A stretch of DNA of 64,000 bases from Promerops cafer (GCA_013398275.1 VZSE01005937.1:320172-384171), one strand, 5' to 3'. Shown: positions 1 through 11,261, counted from the stretch's first letter. Notes: generated from the sequence alone by a model not told the origin. Made by a program: numbers and translations.

Positions 1-1834
1 GCAGAATTTAATACCTGTTCCTCAAAATCTGTACAATCATGAGCAAGAATCTTTGACTTGTGAAAAACAGAAATATTAGATGTGCATGCTTACATTACAT
101 AGAAGAACTGAATGCTGAAGGGTCTCTCTCCTGAGCAAGCAGGATTTCAACAGTTCTAAAACCTAGGTCTCAAATCTATTTTCAGTTAATCCTCCATTTG
201 ATCTGTTTATGCTACTAGCAGTCAGCTAATTTCAATGATATTATAAAGTCATTTGTGTAGGTGCTTGTTAGAGGATATATGATTAATGAAATTCTCACCA
301 CCACCTTCAAAACACTGGCAGCAGTAGAAAGATTATTTAAACCAAAGAAGTATGCTGGGTAAAGAACACAATAGGATTGTAAACTCAGAGAAAGCCTCAG
401 GGAAAGGGACTCTGTTTACTATATTTATAGTGGGCCCAGTTCCAAGGCACAGGAGAAGAAACACAAACATCCACTGCTGCAATGAATTAGAAAAAGTCTC
501 TTTCTGCAAATGTAAAGAAAAGGCAGTAGTAGGTTTACAGGTCTCTTACTTTGCTAATAAATTGAAAAGCAAATGGCTACAGAAATCTGATAAAACTTTC
601 TTGATCTCTGAAGTTTGTGAAGGATTATTTTTGCAATTTATGTCTGAAGCTCCGTTAGATTTTGAAGAGGAGAAATTGAAAGAAAAAGTGAGTTCAGGAT
701 TTCAGCCTAGGTTGATGTAGGGTTGCTTTGTAGAAAAAATCACACAGTACAAAAAATAGAAAGTGATTCTTGAAACACTCTTGAAAGCTGAGATATAATA
801 ATAAAATTTCACTTTTTTTTTTTTTTTTTTTTTTTTTTAATGGTCTATGTAGTTGTGACAAAAGCAGTGCTCAAAACCAGTCCCAAATATAAAGTTTTGT
901 TACACTGGGACCAGCACTTTCTCCATCGGGCTGTTGCCATTGCTTTCTCAGCTCTGGGGTACAGACAAAAAATGAAGGATAAGGCAGAAGCCATGGTGTT
1001 TAAATGACATGTACAGTTAATGGCGAATTCAATGGAAACAGCTAAAATGAACAACATGGTCAGACAGAGAGTTAGCTCATGCATCTTAATCTCAGGATGT
1101 TTTTTGGTGCTTTCCACTACACTACCTGGACTGAATCAGGACTTGGATTCACTGTATGTGGTTCCCACAGAGAGAAAACCTTCTGCTTGTATTCGAGAGT
1201 GTCTCAACAAGTCATATCTGAGAAAGAGTGATTCTGTGTCTAAGAAAATTTCTGCTAATGACAGCATTCTGTTAATGTAGTGTAATTTAATAAAGCCATT
1301 TTTGAAAGAGAATGTTGCCTCAAGTTTAGTGATATGCATATTATTTTGAATGCCTGGATTTGCATGAAATTAATTGGGTAATTTCTAATTATGCCCTTAC
1401 TTATATTATATCTTTCAAATATTTCTAAAATAAAGGAATATGGTCTAAAAAGGCTGAAAAATGCATAGTAAAGGAAAAAAACCCAAAACCATATTGGAAA
1501 CACAGTTATTTCCATGGGCCAAATTCCAACTTTACTCACAACTGTGGCCAATACCACTGAAGTTAATGGAGTTGAAAAAGGTGTAAGTTAACTCAGACTT
1601 GGCTTTGTATGTTTCCAGATTTGTCCCTTGTGACTTACAATAGAAGGAAATCATTTGACTTTTTAAAAAACAAACTCTGACAGCTTGAGGTGGAAGCTAA
1701 TGTCTTTTTTTCTGCCAAAAATCATATAATTTGGGGTGGAAAAATATACTTTATAGTCTATGATGAAACTAAGTGCTCACTGGATGTCATACTGAAATGG
1801 AATTGTATTCTCCAGATTGCTGTACAGTTAGCAT
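1..1834. other. Noncoding stretch, no gene recognised
   Basis: No exon, RNA gene or dispersed repeat is recognised here. A frame on the plus strand stays open for 122 codons (352-720), but its product has no domain, signal peptide or family resemblance that I know, and a few frames of this length are expected by chance in 64 kb read six ways. A pure T tract (813-838) interrupts the stretch. The last bases (from 1,835) begin the segment that is repeated after the N at 3,817. It could be intergenic or intronic; the sequence does not say which. Confidence 0.6.
813..838. repeat. Poly(T) tract, 26 T
   Basis: Twenty-six uninterrupted T residues, preceded by an AT-rich run containing AATAAA-like text and followed by AATGG. 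Read on the minus strand it is a poly(A) tail-like run downstream of a frame that is open from 1,117 to 845. No AATAAA is seen at the usual distance on that strand, so a retrocopy is not demonstrated. It may simply be a homopolymer microsatellite. Confidence 0.9.
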
Positions 1835-2553
1835 AATGATATATAATGGCACATTTTTTCCCCTGTTATGTATTTCCCTGCACTCTGGCTGTTCCATAAA
1901 TACCAAGTTTATTGTCTTACAATACAAAAATCAGTTTAGATTGATTGTCTTACAATGATTGTTAGCCATCCAGAGGAGAGGGATTTGTGTAATTGCTGCA
2001 CAGTCTCATTGACTATACTGTGACTATGCAAATGTCCATAGTCAAGCTGTTAGTGTAGCTCTTGACCTAAATGTGTGAAGTATACTAAATATATAGAGGT
2101 CCCTCTGAAATCAGTGGAAACTACTATGAAGCTCAGCACCCTTAAAAACCTTGCCATCTGGCCTATCTTGGTCTTATGCTTGAGGTGAAAGCAATAGAAA
2201 TGCTTGCCAGCAACATACTTGTGGCTTCTGCTTTTCTCTTTTTTGGTGGAAATACAAAAAATTCTGGACAAACACTAAAGACATAGGTGACAAGGAGAAG
2301 TTCAGATACAGCATGAAATAATGGAAAAGTCATCTGATTCTTAGTGTATACAGCAAAAGAAGGCTAATATTTCCCATATTACTATTATTCAATTGGTCTT
2401 TCCATTCATTTATATATATAGGCAAAACTTGTGTTCTCAGAACAACAAGCATGCATAAATATAGACATTTACCCTTTTTAATCACTCTTTTGGCAGGAGG
2501 GAGACTATCTGGCATTTTGTGGAAACTGTTTTGTGGTTTAAAACCTCAGCTTA

Positions 2554-2590
2554 GGGGAGGAGGATGGAGGAAGGGAGGGTTGGGAAGCAA
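2554..2590 (+). repeat. G-rich purine tract (also at 4,537-4,573)
   Basis: About 37 bases that are almost wholly purine on the plus strand, with one GGGG run and three GGG runs. The loop after the first run is long, so a stable G-quadruplex is only a possibility. It appears twice because it lies in the duplicated segment. Confidence 0.5.
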
Positions 2591-2965
2591 GGGAATATAG
2601 CAGTGATGACAGAAGTTACAATAGAAAGCCAGATAATGGCCCTCAGGAGAAAAGTTTTTAAAGCCTTCTATTCTCTTTGAGCAATTTGGCAAGCTCTTTT
2701 GTTTGCACATTCATATACTTTTTGTATTTAGTTTTTAATAGCCATACCCTTTTCTGAAAAAAGCCACTTTCTCTGGACCCTAGCCTCCAAATTCATCAGG
2801 TCTGTGGTCTACTACTGCTTTAAAAACAGGATTATCTCTTGAGTTATCATTTTAAAAATGTATTAAAAATTGGAGATGGTTGATAATAATTTCATTGTCA
2901 CTCAAATCTTCAAAAGTTTTGCAAGAGATATTACATTAATTATATATTTCTAAGGAATTACCATT

Positions 2966-3816
2966 ATGCATGGTTTGGAAACGAGCTAAAAAATCTTCTA
3001 GATCCAGACCCCTTGCTGAGGGCAAGTATACCTTTCATAGCACAGGTTGTTCTGAATCCCATTTAAACCTAACCTTAAACATTTCCAAGGATGGGGCATC
3101 CAGAACTTCTCTGGCCAACCTCTTCCTCTACTTCACCTCTCTCACAGGGAAGAATTTTGTCCTAATATCTATACTCAACCTACAGTTTTACAAACCTTGA
3201 GTTTGAAGCCATTCCACCTTCCTGTCACTACATGCCCTTGTGAAAAAGTCTCTTTCTGGCTTCCTTGAAGGCTCCTTTCAGGTACTGGAAGGCTGCCATT
3301 AGGTCACTTGAAAGAGTTGTCCAGACTGAACAATTCCATTTCTCTCAGCCTTTCTTTACAGGAGAGGCGCTCCAGCCCTCTAATGGTCTCAGTGACCTCT
3401 GGACTCACTCCAACAGTTCCATGTCCTTCCTGTGCTGGGACCCCAGAGCTGATGCAGCACTGCAGGTGGGGTCTCACCAGAGCAGAGCAGAGGGGCAGGA
3501 TCCCCTCCCTGGCCCTGCTGCCCACGCTGCTTTGGATGCAGCCCAGGACATGTTTGGCTTTCTGGGCTGTGAGTGCCCATGGCTGGGTCATGTCCAGCCT
3601 CTCACCCACCAGCACCCCCAAGTCCTTCTGGGCAGGGCTGCTCTGATTTGTCCATCCCCAGCCTTTGTTGGCATCCGGGGTTCACCCGACCCAGTTGTGG
3701 CACCTTGCACTTGATCTTATTAAACCTCATGAGTTTTCTATGGACCGACTACTCAAGCTTGCCCAGGTCCCTCTGGATGGCATCCTGTACTTCAGGTGTG
3801 TCAACTGCACCACTCA
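2966..3816 (-). mobile_element. CR1 LINE 3' fragment, cut at N junction
   Basis: Minus-strand CR1, with its 3' end near 2,966 and its 5' side towards higher coordinates. The plus strand shows the reverse complement of the usual avian CR1 tail: the 'GGATGGGGCATCC' block near 3,091, the 'TAATATCTA' block near 3,163, 'CACTACATGCCC' near 3,227, and the GC-rich region encoding the C-terminal end of the ORF2 protein (3,360-3,720). The octamer tail itself has decayed. The copy ends at 3,816 only because of the joint at 3,817. The matching element at 4,949-6,195 continues past this point, so this is a duplicate view of one insertion and not a separate transposition event. Confidence 0.93.
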
Positions 3817-3817
3817 N
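3817..3817. other. Single N: probable contig joint
   Basis: One ambiguous base lies exactly between the end of the first 1,982-bp copy (...CACTCA) and the start of the second (AATGATATATAAT...). Scaffolding programs often write one N where the estimated gap is zero or negative, meaning the contig ends overlap. The sequence on each side supports that reading, because the downstream contig starts by repeating what the upstream contig ends with. Confidence 0.9.
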
Positions 3818-5799
3818 AATGATATATAATGGCACATTTTTTCCCCTGTTATGTATTTCCCTGCACTCTGGCTGTTCCATAAATACCAAGTTTATTGTCT
3901 TACAATACAAAAATCAGTTTAGATTGATTGTCTTACAATGATTGTTAGCCATCCAGAGGAGAGGGATTTGTGTAATTGCTGCACAGTCTCATTGACTATA
4001 CTGTGACTATGCAAATGTCCATAGTCAAGCTGTTAGTGTAGCTCTTGACCTAAATGTGTGAAGTATACTAAATATATAGAGGTCCCTCTGAAATCAGTGG
4101 AAACTACTATGAAGCTCAGCACCCTTAAAAACCTTGCCATCTGGCCTATCTTGGTCTTATGCTTGAGGTGAAAGCAATAGAAATGCTTGCCAGCAACATA
4201 CTTGTGGCTTCTGCTTTTCTCTTTTTTGGTGGAAATACAAAAAATTCTGGACAAACACTAAAGACATAGGTGACAAGGAGAAGTTCAGATACAGCATGAA
4301 ATAATGGAAAAGTCATCTGATTCTTAGTGTATACAGCAAAAGAAGGCTAATATTTCCCATATTACTATTATTCAATTGGTCTTTCCATTCATTTATATAT
4401 ATAGGCAAAACTTGTGTTCTCAGAACAACAAGCATGCATAAATATAGACATTTACCCTTTTTAATCACTCTTTTGGCAGGAGGGAGACTATCTGGCATTT
4501 TGTGGAAACTGTTTTGTGGTTTAAAACCTCAGCTTAGGGGAGGAGGATGGAGGAAGGGAGGGTTGGGAAGCAAGGGAATATAGCAGTGATGACAGAAGTT
4601 ACAATAGAAAGCCAGATAATGGCCCTCAGGAGAAAAGTTTTTAAAGCCTTCTATTCTCTTTGAGCAATTTGGCAAGCTCTTTTGTTTGCACATTCATATA
4701 CTTTTTGTATTTAGTTTTTAATAGCCATACCCTTTTCTGAAAAAAGCCACTTTCTCTGGACCCTAGCCTCCAAATTCATCAGGTCTGTGGTCTACTACTG
4801 CTTTAAAAACAGGATTATCTCTTGAGTTATCATTTTAAAAATGTATTAAAAATTGGAGATGGTTGATAATAATTTCATTGTCACTCAAATCTTCAAAAGT
4901 TTTGCAAGAGATATTACATTAATTATATATTTCTAAGGAATTACCATTATGCATGGTTTGGAAACGAGCTAAAAAATCTTCTAGATCCAGACCCCTTGCT
5001 GAGGGCAAGTATACCTTTCATAGCACAGGTTGTTCTGAATCCCATTTAAACCTAACCTTAAACATTTCCAAGGATGGGGCATCCAGAACTTCTCTGGCCA
5101 ACCTCTTCCTCTACTTCACCTCTCTCACAGGGAAGAATTTTGTCCTAATATCTATACTCAACCTACAGTTTTACAAACCTTGAGTTTGAAGCCATTCCAC
5201 CTTCCTGTCACTACATGCCCTTGTGAAAAAGTCTCTTTCTGGCTTCCTTGAAGGCTCCTTTCAGGTACTGGAAGGCTGCCATTAGGTCACTTGAAAGAGT
5301 TGTCCAGACTGAACAATTCCATTTCTCTCAGCCTTTCTTTACAGGAGAGGCGCTCCAGCCCTCTAATGGTCTCAGTGACCTCTGGACTCACTCCAACAGT
5401 TCCATGTCCTTCCTGTGCTGGGACCCCAGAGCTGATGCAGCACTGCAGGTGGGGTCTCACCAGAGCAGAGCAGAGGGGCAGGATCCCCTCCCTGGCCCTG
5501 CTGCCCACGCTGCTTTGGATGCAGCCCAGGACATGTTTGGCTTTCTGGGCTGTGAGTGCCCATGGCTGGGTCATGTCCAGCCTCTCACCCACCAGCACCC
5601 CCAAGTCCTTCTGGGCAGGGCTGCTCTGATTTGTCCATCCCCAGCCTTTGTTGGCATCCGGGGTTCACCCGACCCAGTTGTGGCACCTTGCACTTGATCT
5701 TATTAAACCTCATGAGTTTTCTATGGACCGACTACTCAAGCTTGCCCAGGTCCCTCTGGATAACATCCTGTACTTCAGGTGTGTCAACTGCACCACTCA
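3818..5799. repeat. 1,982-bp direct repeat, copy 2
   Basis: Second copy of the segment at 1,835-3,816. It is continuous on its right side with the rest of the CR1 (5,800-6,195), so it is the version that reads through normally. On its left side it abuts the N. Taken together, the true locus is most simply copy 1's left flank followed by one copy and then copy 2's right flank. That would shorten the window by about 1,983 bases. Confidence 0.95.
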
Positions 5800-6195
5800 G
5801 CTTGGTGTCATCTGCAAATTTGCTGAGAGTGCACTCGATCCCTCTCTCCATGTCATTAATGAAGGTATTAAATAACAGTTGTCCCAGTATGCACTCTTGA
5901 GGGACACCACTTGTCCCTGATGTCCATTGGGACTCTGAGCCATTTACCACAACCCTCTGGATGCCGCTGTCCAATGAATTTCTTAGCCATCTAACAGTCC
6001 ACACATTGAATCCATCTCTCTCCAATTTTAGAGAGACGATATTGTGGGGGTCCATGTCAAAGGCTTTAAGATGTACAGATAAGTGACACCTGTTACCCTT
6101 TCCTTGTCCACTGATGCAGTCACCCCATCGTAGAAGGCCACTGAGTGGGTCAGTGAGGGCTTGCTCTTCATGAAGCCGTGCTGGCTGTTTTGAGT
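4949..6195 (-). mobile_element. CR1 LINE, 5'-truncated
   Basis: Minus-strand CR1 of about 1.25 kb. The 3' end is near 4,949, followed (towards higher coordinates) by the 3' UTR, the C-terminal region of ORF2, and the palm part of the reverse transcriptase (5,732-6,055). Resemblance to CR1 ends near 6,195, just after the text that normally encodes the conserved block upstream of the palm, so the element is 5'-truncated as most CR1 insertions are. The octamer tail is degraded and I see no clear target-site duplication. The neighbouring element at 7.1 kb has the same orientation but a different internal structure, so the two are separate insertions. Confidence 0.95.
5732..6055 (-). pseudogene. 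CR1 ORF2 fragment: reverse transcriptase palm
   Basis: A 107-codon open stretch on the minus strand carries recognisable CR1 reverse-transcriptase motifs in order: a 'VNGSES' block, 'SGVPQECILG' (motif B region, normally SGVPQGSVLG), 'FINDMERGIECTLSKF', and the catalytic box FADD encoded at 5,807-5,818, followed by 'TKLSGAVDTPE'. This is the only copy in the window where the FADD box is intact. It is still a fragment: the endonuclease, the linker and the N-terminal part of the reverse transcriptase are absent, so no enzyme can be made. The duplicated copy on the left stops 8 bases before this box. Confidence 0.93.
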
Positions 6196-7116
6196 CAGAC
6201 GTGTTTCAAATCAACATGTGTTTTGCTATTTCACATACATGTGTGAAAATAACATACTGTATTCTCATTATGGTGACATGATTGATCGTTCAGGCTACTG
6301 AGCTAACTGTCAGAAGAATAAATGTATCTTGATTAAAAGACAAAATCCAATGTCACTTTCCATACGTCTTGGCGATTCTTCCATAGCTTAACTCTATAAT
6401 ACAAGATAATTCATATAGATTTTTCTTAATAAATTAAACCCTTATGAGTATTTATGTTCATGTTTAAGAACAACACACCATCAAAAAAAGTAGGGAGAGT
6501 AGACCTGGTATGAGGGTGATTTGTGGAGTGTGTAGTACAATGTTGCTTCAAATCTCACTGGGAAACTGGAGAATTCAAAATAGTCTGTTCAAAAGGTAAT
6601 GAGATTCTCTGATTCCTTTTTCTTCACAGAATTTTGAAGGAAGTCACCACCACTTTTGGATGGGCAAGCGAACAGAAACTATAACTATATTTAGTCTTTT
6701 CAGCAAGTTAAATGTTTTTTCCCTCTCTGGGAATTACCGTCAGGGTGCTTTTAAAAGCAGACTTGTGCCTATGTCTGCATAGACAGATGTATCACATGAT
6801 CTACAGAAGATGAGTGTCTTTCCAGAGAAGCAGCTAGGATCCATATAACCTGGACTGGGATGTTGAAAAAATTATATCTCATGGCTATTTTAGCCACTAC
6901 ATCCAACATTTTCTTTCCTCTGCATAAAAACTAGAACTCTGACTCAAAATAGGCATTTATTCAGGATAGGAAGAGATGGGTATCCTTACTTAATTTCCTA
7001 AGCAAAGAATAAGTGGAAGTAATTATATGAAATATAACTTCTTTTTCACCTTTATCTACAGCAGTTTCCTGGGATTACACGAAGTACATATAGGTAAACC
7101 TGAAAATTGAAAACAA
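6196..7116. other. Noncoding stretch between two CR1 elements
   Basis: About 0.9 kb of AT-rich DNA with no recognised gene, RNA or repeat. It separates two minus-strand CR1 insertions. I see no shared target-site duplication that would tie the flanking elements together. Confidence 0.6.
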
Positions 7117-8186
7117 ATCATAGAATCATAGAAGGGTTTGAGTTGGGAAGGACTATAAAGATCATTTAGTTCCAACCACCCTACTGTGGACAGGGATGCC
7201 TTCCAAGGGTGTGGCATTCACCATATATCTGGGCAAACTCTTCCCTTGCCTCACCACCCTTACAGGGAAAAAGTTCTTCCTAACATCTAATCTAAACCTA
7301 CCCTCTTTCATTTTTCATGACTTTTCCTTTATGTCCATTGTGACTCGGAGCCATTGACTACTACCCTCTGGATGTCACCATCCATTCTTATCCATCTAGC
7401 AGTCCAGTCATCAAATCCCCCTCTCTCCAATTTTAGAGAGAAGGATGTTGTGGTGTACTGTGTCAAAGGCTGTACAAAAATCTAGATAAATAACATCTGT
7501 AGCCCTTCCCTTTCCCACTGTTGCAGTCACTCCATCATAGCAGGCCACTTTATTGGTCAAGCAGGACTTGTTGATGAAGCCATGCTAGCAGCCTTCCAGA
7601 TGCCTTAACGTAGCTTCTAGGAGGATCTGTTTCCTGTAGTTCCCAGGGTTCTCCTTTCTGCCTGTTTTAAAGACAGCCACAATTTTTCCTTAATTTCAGT
7701 CACCTGAGACTTCACCTGACTGCCAGGACTTTTCAAATGTCATGGAGAGTGGACTCTGCTCCCCTACTCCCCATCCTGCCATCCATCCAATTGGGAAGTG
7801 TGGAAATAGGGGTTGCCGTTGAACATTGAGGCAAAAATTTGTTGAATCTTCATCTTTCTCCTCATCTGCTGCTTCCAGTTGTCCACCCTTATTTATCAGA
7901 GGGGGTCACTTTCTTTGACCTTCCTTTTCTGGTTAACATGCCTGTAAAAACCCATCTTCAAGTCCCTTGCCAGATTCCGTTGCAGCTTCATCTTGGACTT
8001 CCTCACCACAACCCTACAAAACTGTACTTCATCTCTATACATTTCTCAGGTTATCTGTACTTGTTTCCAGTGTGTGCGCATTTGCTTCTTTCCCTTTAGT
8101 TGGACCAGCAGTTTCCTACTCAGCCATACTGGCCTCTTGCCTTTTTTTTCTGAGTTCTTACTCCTGGGGATTGCCAGCTTTTAAGC

Positions 8187-8510
8187 TCAGTGGAACACTT
8201 CCCTACCAATCTGCCATCTCTGTTCCACTTCCTTGTCTCTGAGGAAAGTCTCCCAGTGAATCCTGTTGACTGTCTCCCTGAAGAGCTGGAAGTTTGCTTT
8301 CCTAAAATTCAGGGACGTAACTTTTTTCCTTACCTGACTTGTATCTCCCAGGACTGCAAATTCCACCAACTCATGGTCACAGCAGCCCAGGCTCCTGCCA
8401 ATTTTGCTGTTCAAGATTAGCTTGCCTACACTGATGCCCATCAGATCCAGTATTGCATCCTCTCTGGTAGGGCAGCTGCCCATGCCCTGGCTCAAGAAAT
8501 TATACTTCAT
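8187..8510 (-). pseudogene. CR1 ORF2 fragment: endonuclease end and linker
   Basis: A 107-codon open stretch in the 7.1-9.3 kb CR1. It contains the usual CR1 text between endonuclease and reverse transcriptase: 'REDAILDLMG' (normally a leucine-aspartate-leucine block), 'GRSLGCCDHELVEF' with the conserved S/C-D-H of the endonuclease fold (the serine of SDH is here cysteine), and 'LNFRKANFQLFRE'. The frame is broken on both sides. No function remains. Confidence 0.85.
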
Positions 8511-8847
8511 GGATTTCCTGAGTTCTCTGGGTTGCCTGCAGCTTGCTGTGCTATTTTTTCAGCAGGTATCAGAGTGGACAAGAACCTGTGAGTGTGATGC
8601 ATCCCGTAGCTGGAGCAAGAAGTCTTTGTGAATACAGTCCTGTTCAGATGCAGTAGCCACCACTCCCAGGGATGCCTTTGTTGCTTTTGTGTCTGATTCT
8701 TACCCACAGACTTTTGACCTGCCCATGGTTCTTCTGCAGAGACAGCCCTTCACACTTAATCCACCTCTTGACGTAGAGGGCAAACTCTCCATATTTTCTT
8801 CCTCCCCAATTTCTTCTGAATACCCTGTAGCCATCGATAGCCATCGT

Positions 8848-9228
8848 TTATAGTTTCTCCCACCAAGTTTCAGTATGGGCAACAAGGTCATAACTTTCTA
8901 GCAGCAAAGTGGCTTCCAGCTCCTCCTGTTTGTTGCCCATGCTGCATGTATTTTTGCACTTCAGGTGGGCTGATAGACATGTTGCCTTCCTGGAGGAACC
9001 CCCCTTAAATAATTTGATATATTTTCCTGGGTTTTTTTCCCCATCAGTTTCTGTTACCTCAGAAGTCCCTGGCTCTTCTCTATAAGACTGGAAGTGTAGT
9101 CCAGTATGGCTAGCACAGTTCAGAGCCACTGGTAGTGGGTCCTTGCCAGCACCCTGTCCCTCTAACCTTGACCTGTCATCCCACATCTTGCCAATGGCAA
9201 GCCTGATATTGTCTCTCTGTCCTATCAC
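8848..9228 (-). pseudogene. CR1 ORF2 fragment: N-terminal endonuclease
   Basis: A 126-codon open stretch on the minus strand. It begins with the region just upstream of the nuclease ('IRLAIGKMWDDRSRLEGQ', 'GKDPLPVAL') and ends with the start of the AP-endonuclease domain: 'SMGNKQEELEATLLLESYD' followed by 'HTETWWEKL', where the E of ETWW is the metal-binding glutamate of this nuclease family. The N of the usual 'YTNARSMGN' is retained as 'CKNTCSMGN'. The frame is lost immediately after ETWW. Confidence 0.88.
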
Positions 9229-9290
9229 ATCTAGTTTAGAGCTCTGTCAATGAGCCCTGCTAATTCCATTCAGTGTAAACTGTACACTGC

Positions 9291-11261
9291 AGTATTTTCA
9301 ATCTTGTGAGCCAAATTGTCCTTAAACAGATGGATCTAATTGTGATTTACAAGGGCTTGTCCCAGGAAACAGAATTTGGCTGTGAATTTGATGCATGTGT
9401 GGGAATGGGTGTGCAAGCCTGCCTGGGTACATGTGCAGATATTATTGAGGTAAAACCCTCCAGGGCTCATTGGCCAAAGAGAGAGAAAAAGGTTGGTTTG
9501 TTTTCTATTGCTTGGATTTTAGCCTGTCCATCAGAAAGAAGCTAGAAGACTATACTGAATCAGTTTATTAGAGTTCATTGTAATGTGTTCGTCTATTTTA
9601 AATAATGGAAAAGGCTATTACAATCCTTATCAAGAGTCAATATCTGTTTTCTTGCTTTTTAAAAATTCTAGAAGGAAATATGTATTTTTCCCCTGTGCCA
9701 ACAGGACTGGAAATAGTGCCATCCTTGAAAAAATGAGACAGTTCATGTCCTTTGTTGTTAGGTGTGAAACCTGACTGGCTAAAGTACAACACTAATTCTG
9801 CTGAAATGCTTTCTGAATCATTGAGCTGTTTAATTTAAACAAGAAAGTACATCTATAGGGCAGTGCATACTGAACTATGAGCATATGCATTCCTCTTGTA
9901 TTTACTCTGCACATTTTGTGGAAACATGAGAGTTCCAGATAGGAACTGAAAGTGTAGATCAGATTATATGACTTTTCAGCAATGAGGCTATCTTTGCAAG
10001 GCTTTGAAAATGTCCGCTGATTCTTCCAGCTTCCCAAGGAAACTATCTGAGTAGTAATGGTGTTCATAAAAAGAACTGCCTCATCACAGCTGATAGACCT
10101 GATGCCTTATGTCAATTCTAATCACTACCATTACCTGCTTACCATTTTCATGGCTGAATCCAGACTTCTGACGAGCTTTACTATTAATCTTTGATCTACT
10201 TTGAAATGGCTGATCAGAGTCATAAACTTAACAACTCTAGCAATTGCTGTCAATGATTTTATAACACCCTGAAATGAAATAGACTGTTTTTTTAATAACA
10301 CCTTCTAATAATTGCATTAATGCAACTGTTAAGCACATTGAAATTCAATACAACTTCAGTTTGATCTGATAATCTGAACAAGGTGCTGGTTGAAATGAAT
10401 TTCTGATTGGCGCTTGGCTCACATTTCCAGAATATACAATGAGCATTCTATCAGAATTACAATTTTAAACCCTCTTTAAACTTCTGTGATATCCAGGTTT
10501 ATATTAAGTTCTTTCTGAAAATGTAAATGTGGTAGTTGATTCTGCTACTCCTTCGTACCTTGCAATTATCTTGAATCCTTTACCAATTATACTCAATCAG
10601 ATGCTGTATTGACTACAGAAGAGATTTCAAGATCTGCCTCACAGCTATTTCTCATTATTGTAATCAAAAGGGTATGTTTTGTGATGAGCTCTGTGCTTTC
10701 AAATGGAGTTTGGGAAAAAGGACTTCTCATTTGTAGACAAAATTTAGTCTCAAGGGTTTCTAGTCTTTCACAAGTTGCCTATGAATACATTTTGATTTTT
10801 CAAAATTTAGGATGTTTATTCTAAATGACACTTGAGCATTTAATTTTGGTTATTTATTAAATGCATGAAAAGTCCTCAGTGAAATTTGCCTGTAGCTGAT
10901 CTGAACCACGAAACAAACTTTTACGAAAGGCATGAAACATCCACACCCGCATGTGAGGACTGTTTAATTGCCACTGATTTTTTTGGTGGTGATTTTTTTT
11001 TTTTTTGATTTTTTTTTGTTTTGTCTTGCTTTTGTTCTACACTATAGAATGTTATATAAGTGGATTTTTTTCTTCTTTCCACCCCTATATAATATTTTAA
11101 AGTGGATGTTTCTGCAATTTACAAACAAGCATAGACAGTGACAGAGGAATTGTGTTGACATTTAACACCAGCTACATGACTTTTGAGATTTTCCTTCTTA
11201 TTGTCACACTCACAAAGATCTGCTTCTGCTCTCAAGGTACATCCTGAAGGTACTGATATAT
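9291..11261. other. Noncoding stretch, no gene recognised
   Basis: About 2 kb of AT-rich unique-looking DNA. I recognise no exon, RNA gene or dispersed repeat. A T-rich tract lies at 10,978-11,034. Confidence 0.55.
10978..11034. repeat. T-rich low-complexity tract
   Basis: About 57 bases, mostly T with scattered G, including a T14 and a T9 run. It is a simple low-complexity tract. Confidence 0.85.

Larger units (their letters stand above)
1835..3816. repeat. 1,982-bp direct repeat, copy 1
   Basis: This segment recurs at 3,818-5,799 with a constant offset of 1,983 bases. The translated frames throughout the two copies are the same residue for residue, and the only base differences I found are two adjacent positions (GG at 3,779-3,780, AA at 5,762-5,763). 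The first 1,130 bases are unique-looking noncoding DNA; the rest is the 3' part of a minus-strand CR1. The copy stops exactly at the single N at 3,817. Identity this high together with an N at the joint points to two overlapping contig ends that were not merged, or two haplotypes placed in series. A recent true tandem duplication is the alternative. Confidence 0.95.
7117..9290 (-). mobile_element. CR1 LINE with internal deletion
   Basis: Minus-strand CR1 of about 2.2 kb. The 3' tail is clear: two octamer units (ATCATAGA-type, as reverse complement) at 7,117-7,133, then 'GTTCCAACCACCC'. About 190 bases into the element, at 7,311-7,330, the text jumps from the 3' UTR straight to the 'VNGSES' block of the reverse transcriptase. 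Measured against the copy at 4,949-6,195, about 750 bases are missing, including the FADD box. From there the element continues through the N-terminal reverse transcriptase, the linker (around 8.2-8.5 kb) and the start of the endonuclease (8.8-9.2 kb). The left end of ORF2 and some upstream sequence reach about 9.29 kb. Many frameshifts make it an old copy. Confidence 0.93.

Noticed and set aside
352..720. 122-codon plus-strand open frame
   Set aside because: No recognised domain, no splice or start context, and the length is within what chance gives when 64 kb of AT-rich DNA is read in six frames.
3265..3714. 149-codon plus-strand open frame, repeated at 5,248-5,697
   Set aside because: It is antisense to the C-terminal part of CR1 ORF2 on the minus strand. 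GC-rich CR1 sequence leaves antisense frames open, and it occurs twice only because of the duplicated segment.
7839..8420. Several overlapping plus-strand frames
   Set aside because: All are antisense to the minus-strand CR1 at 7.1-9.3 kb.
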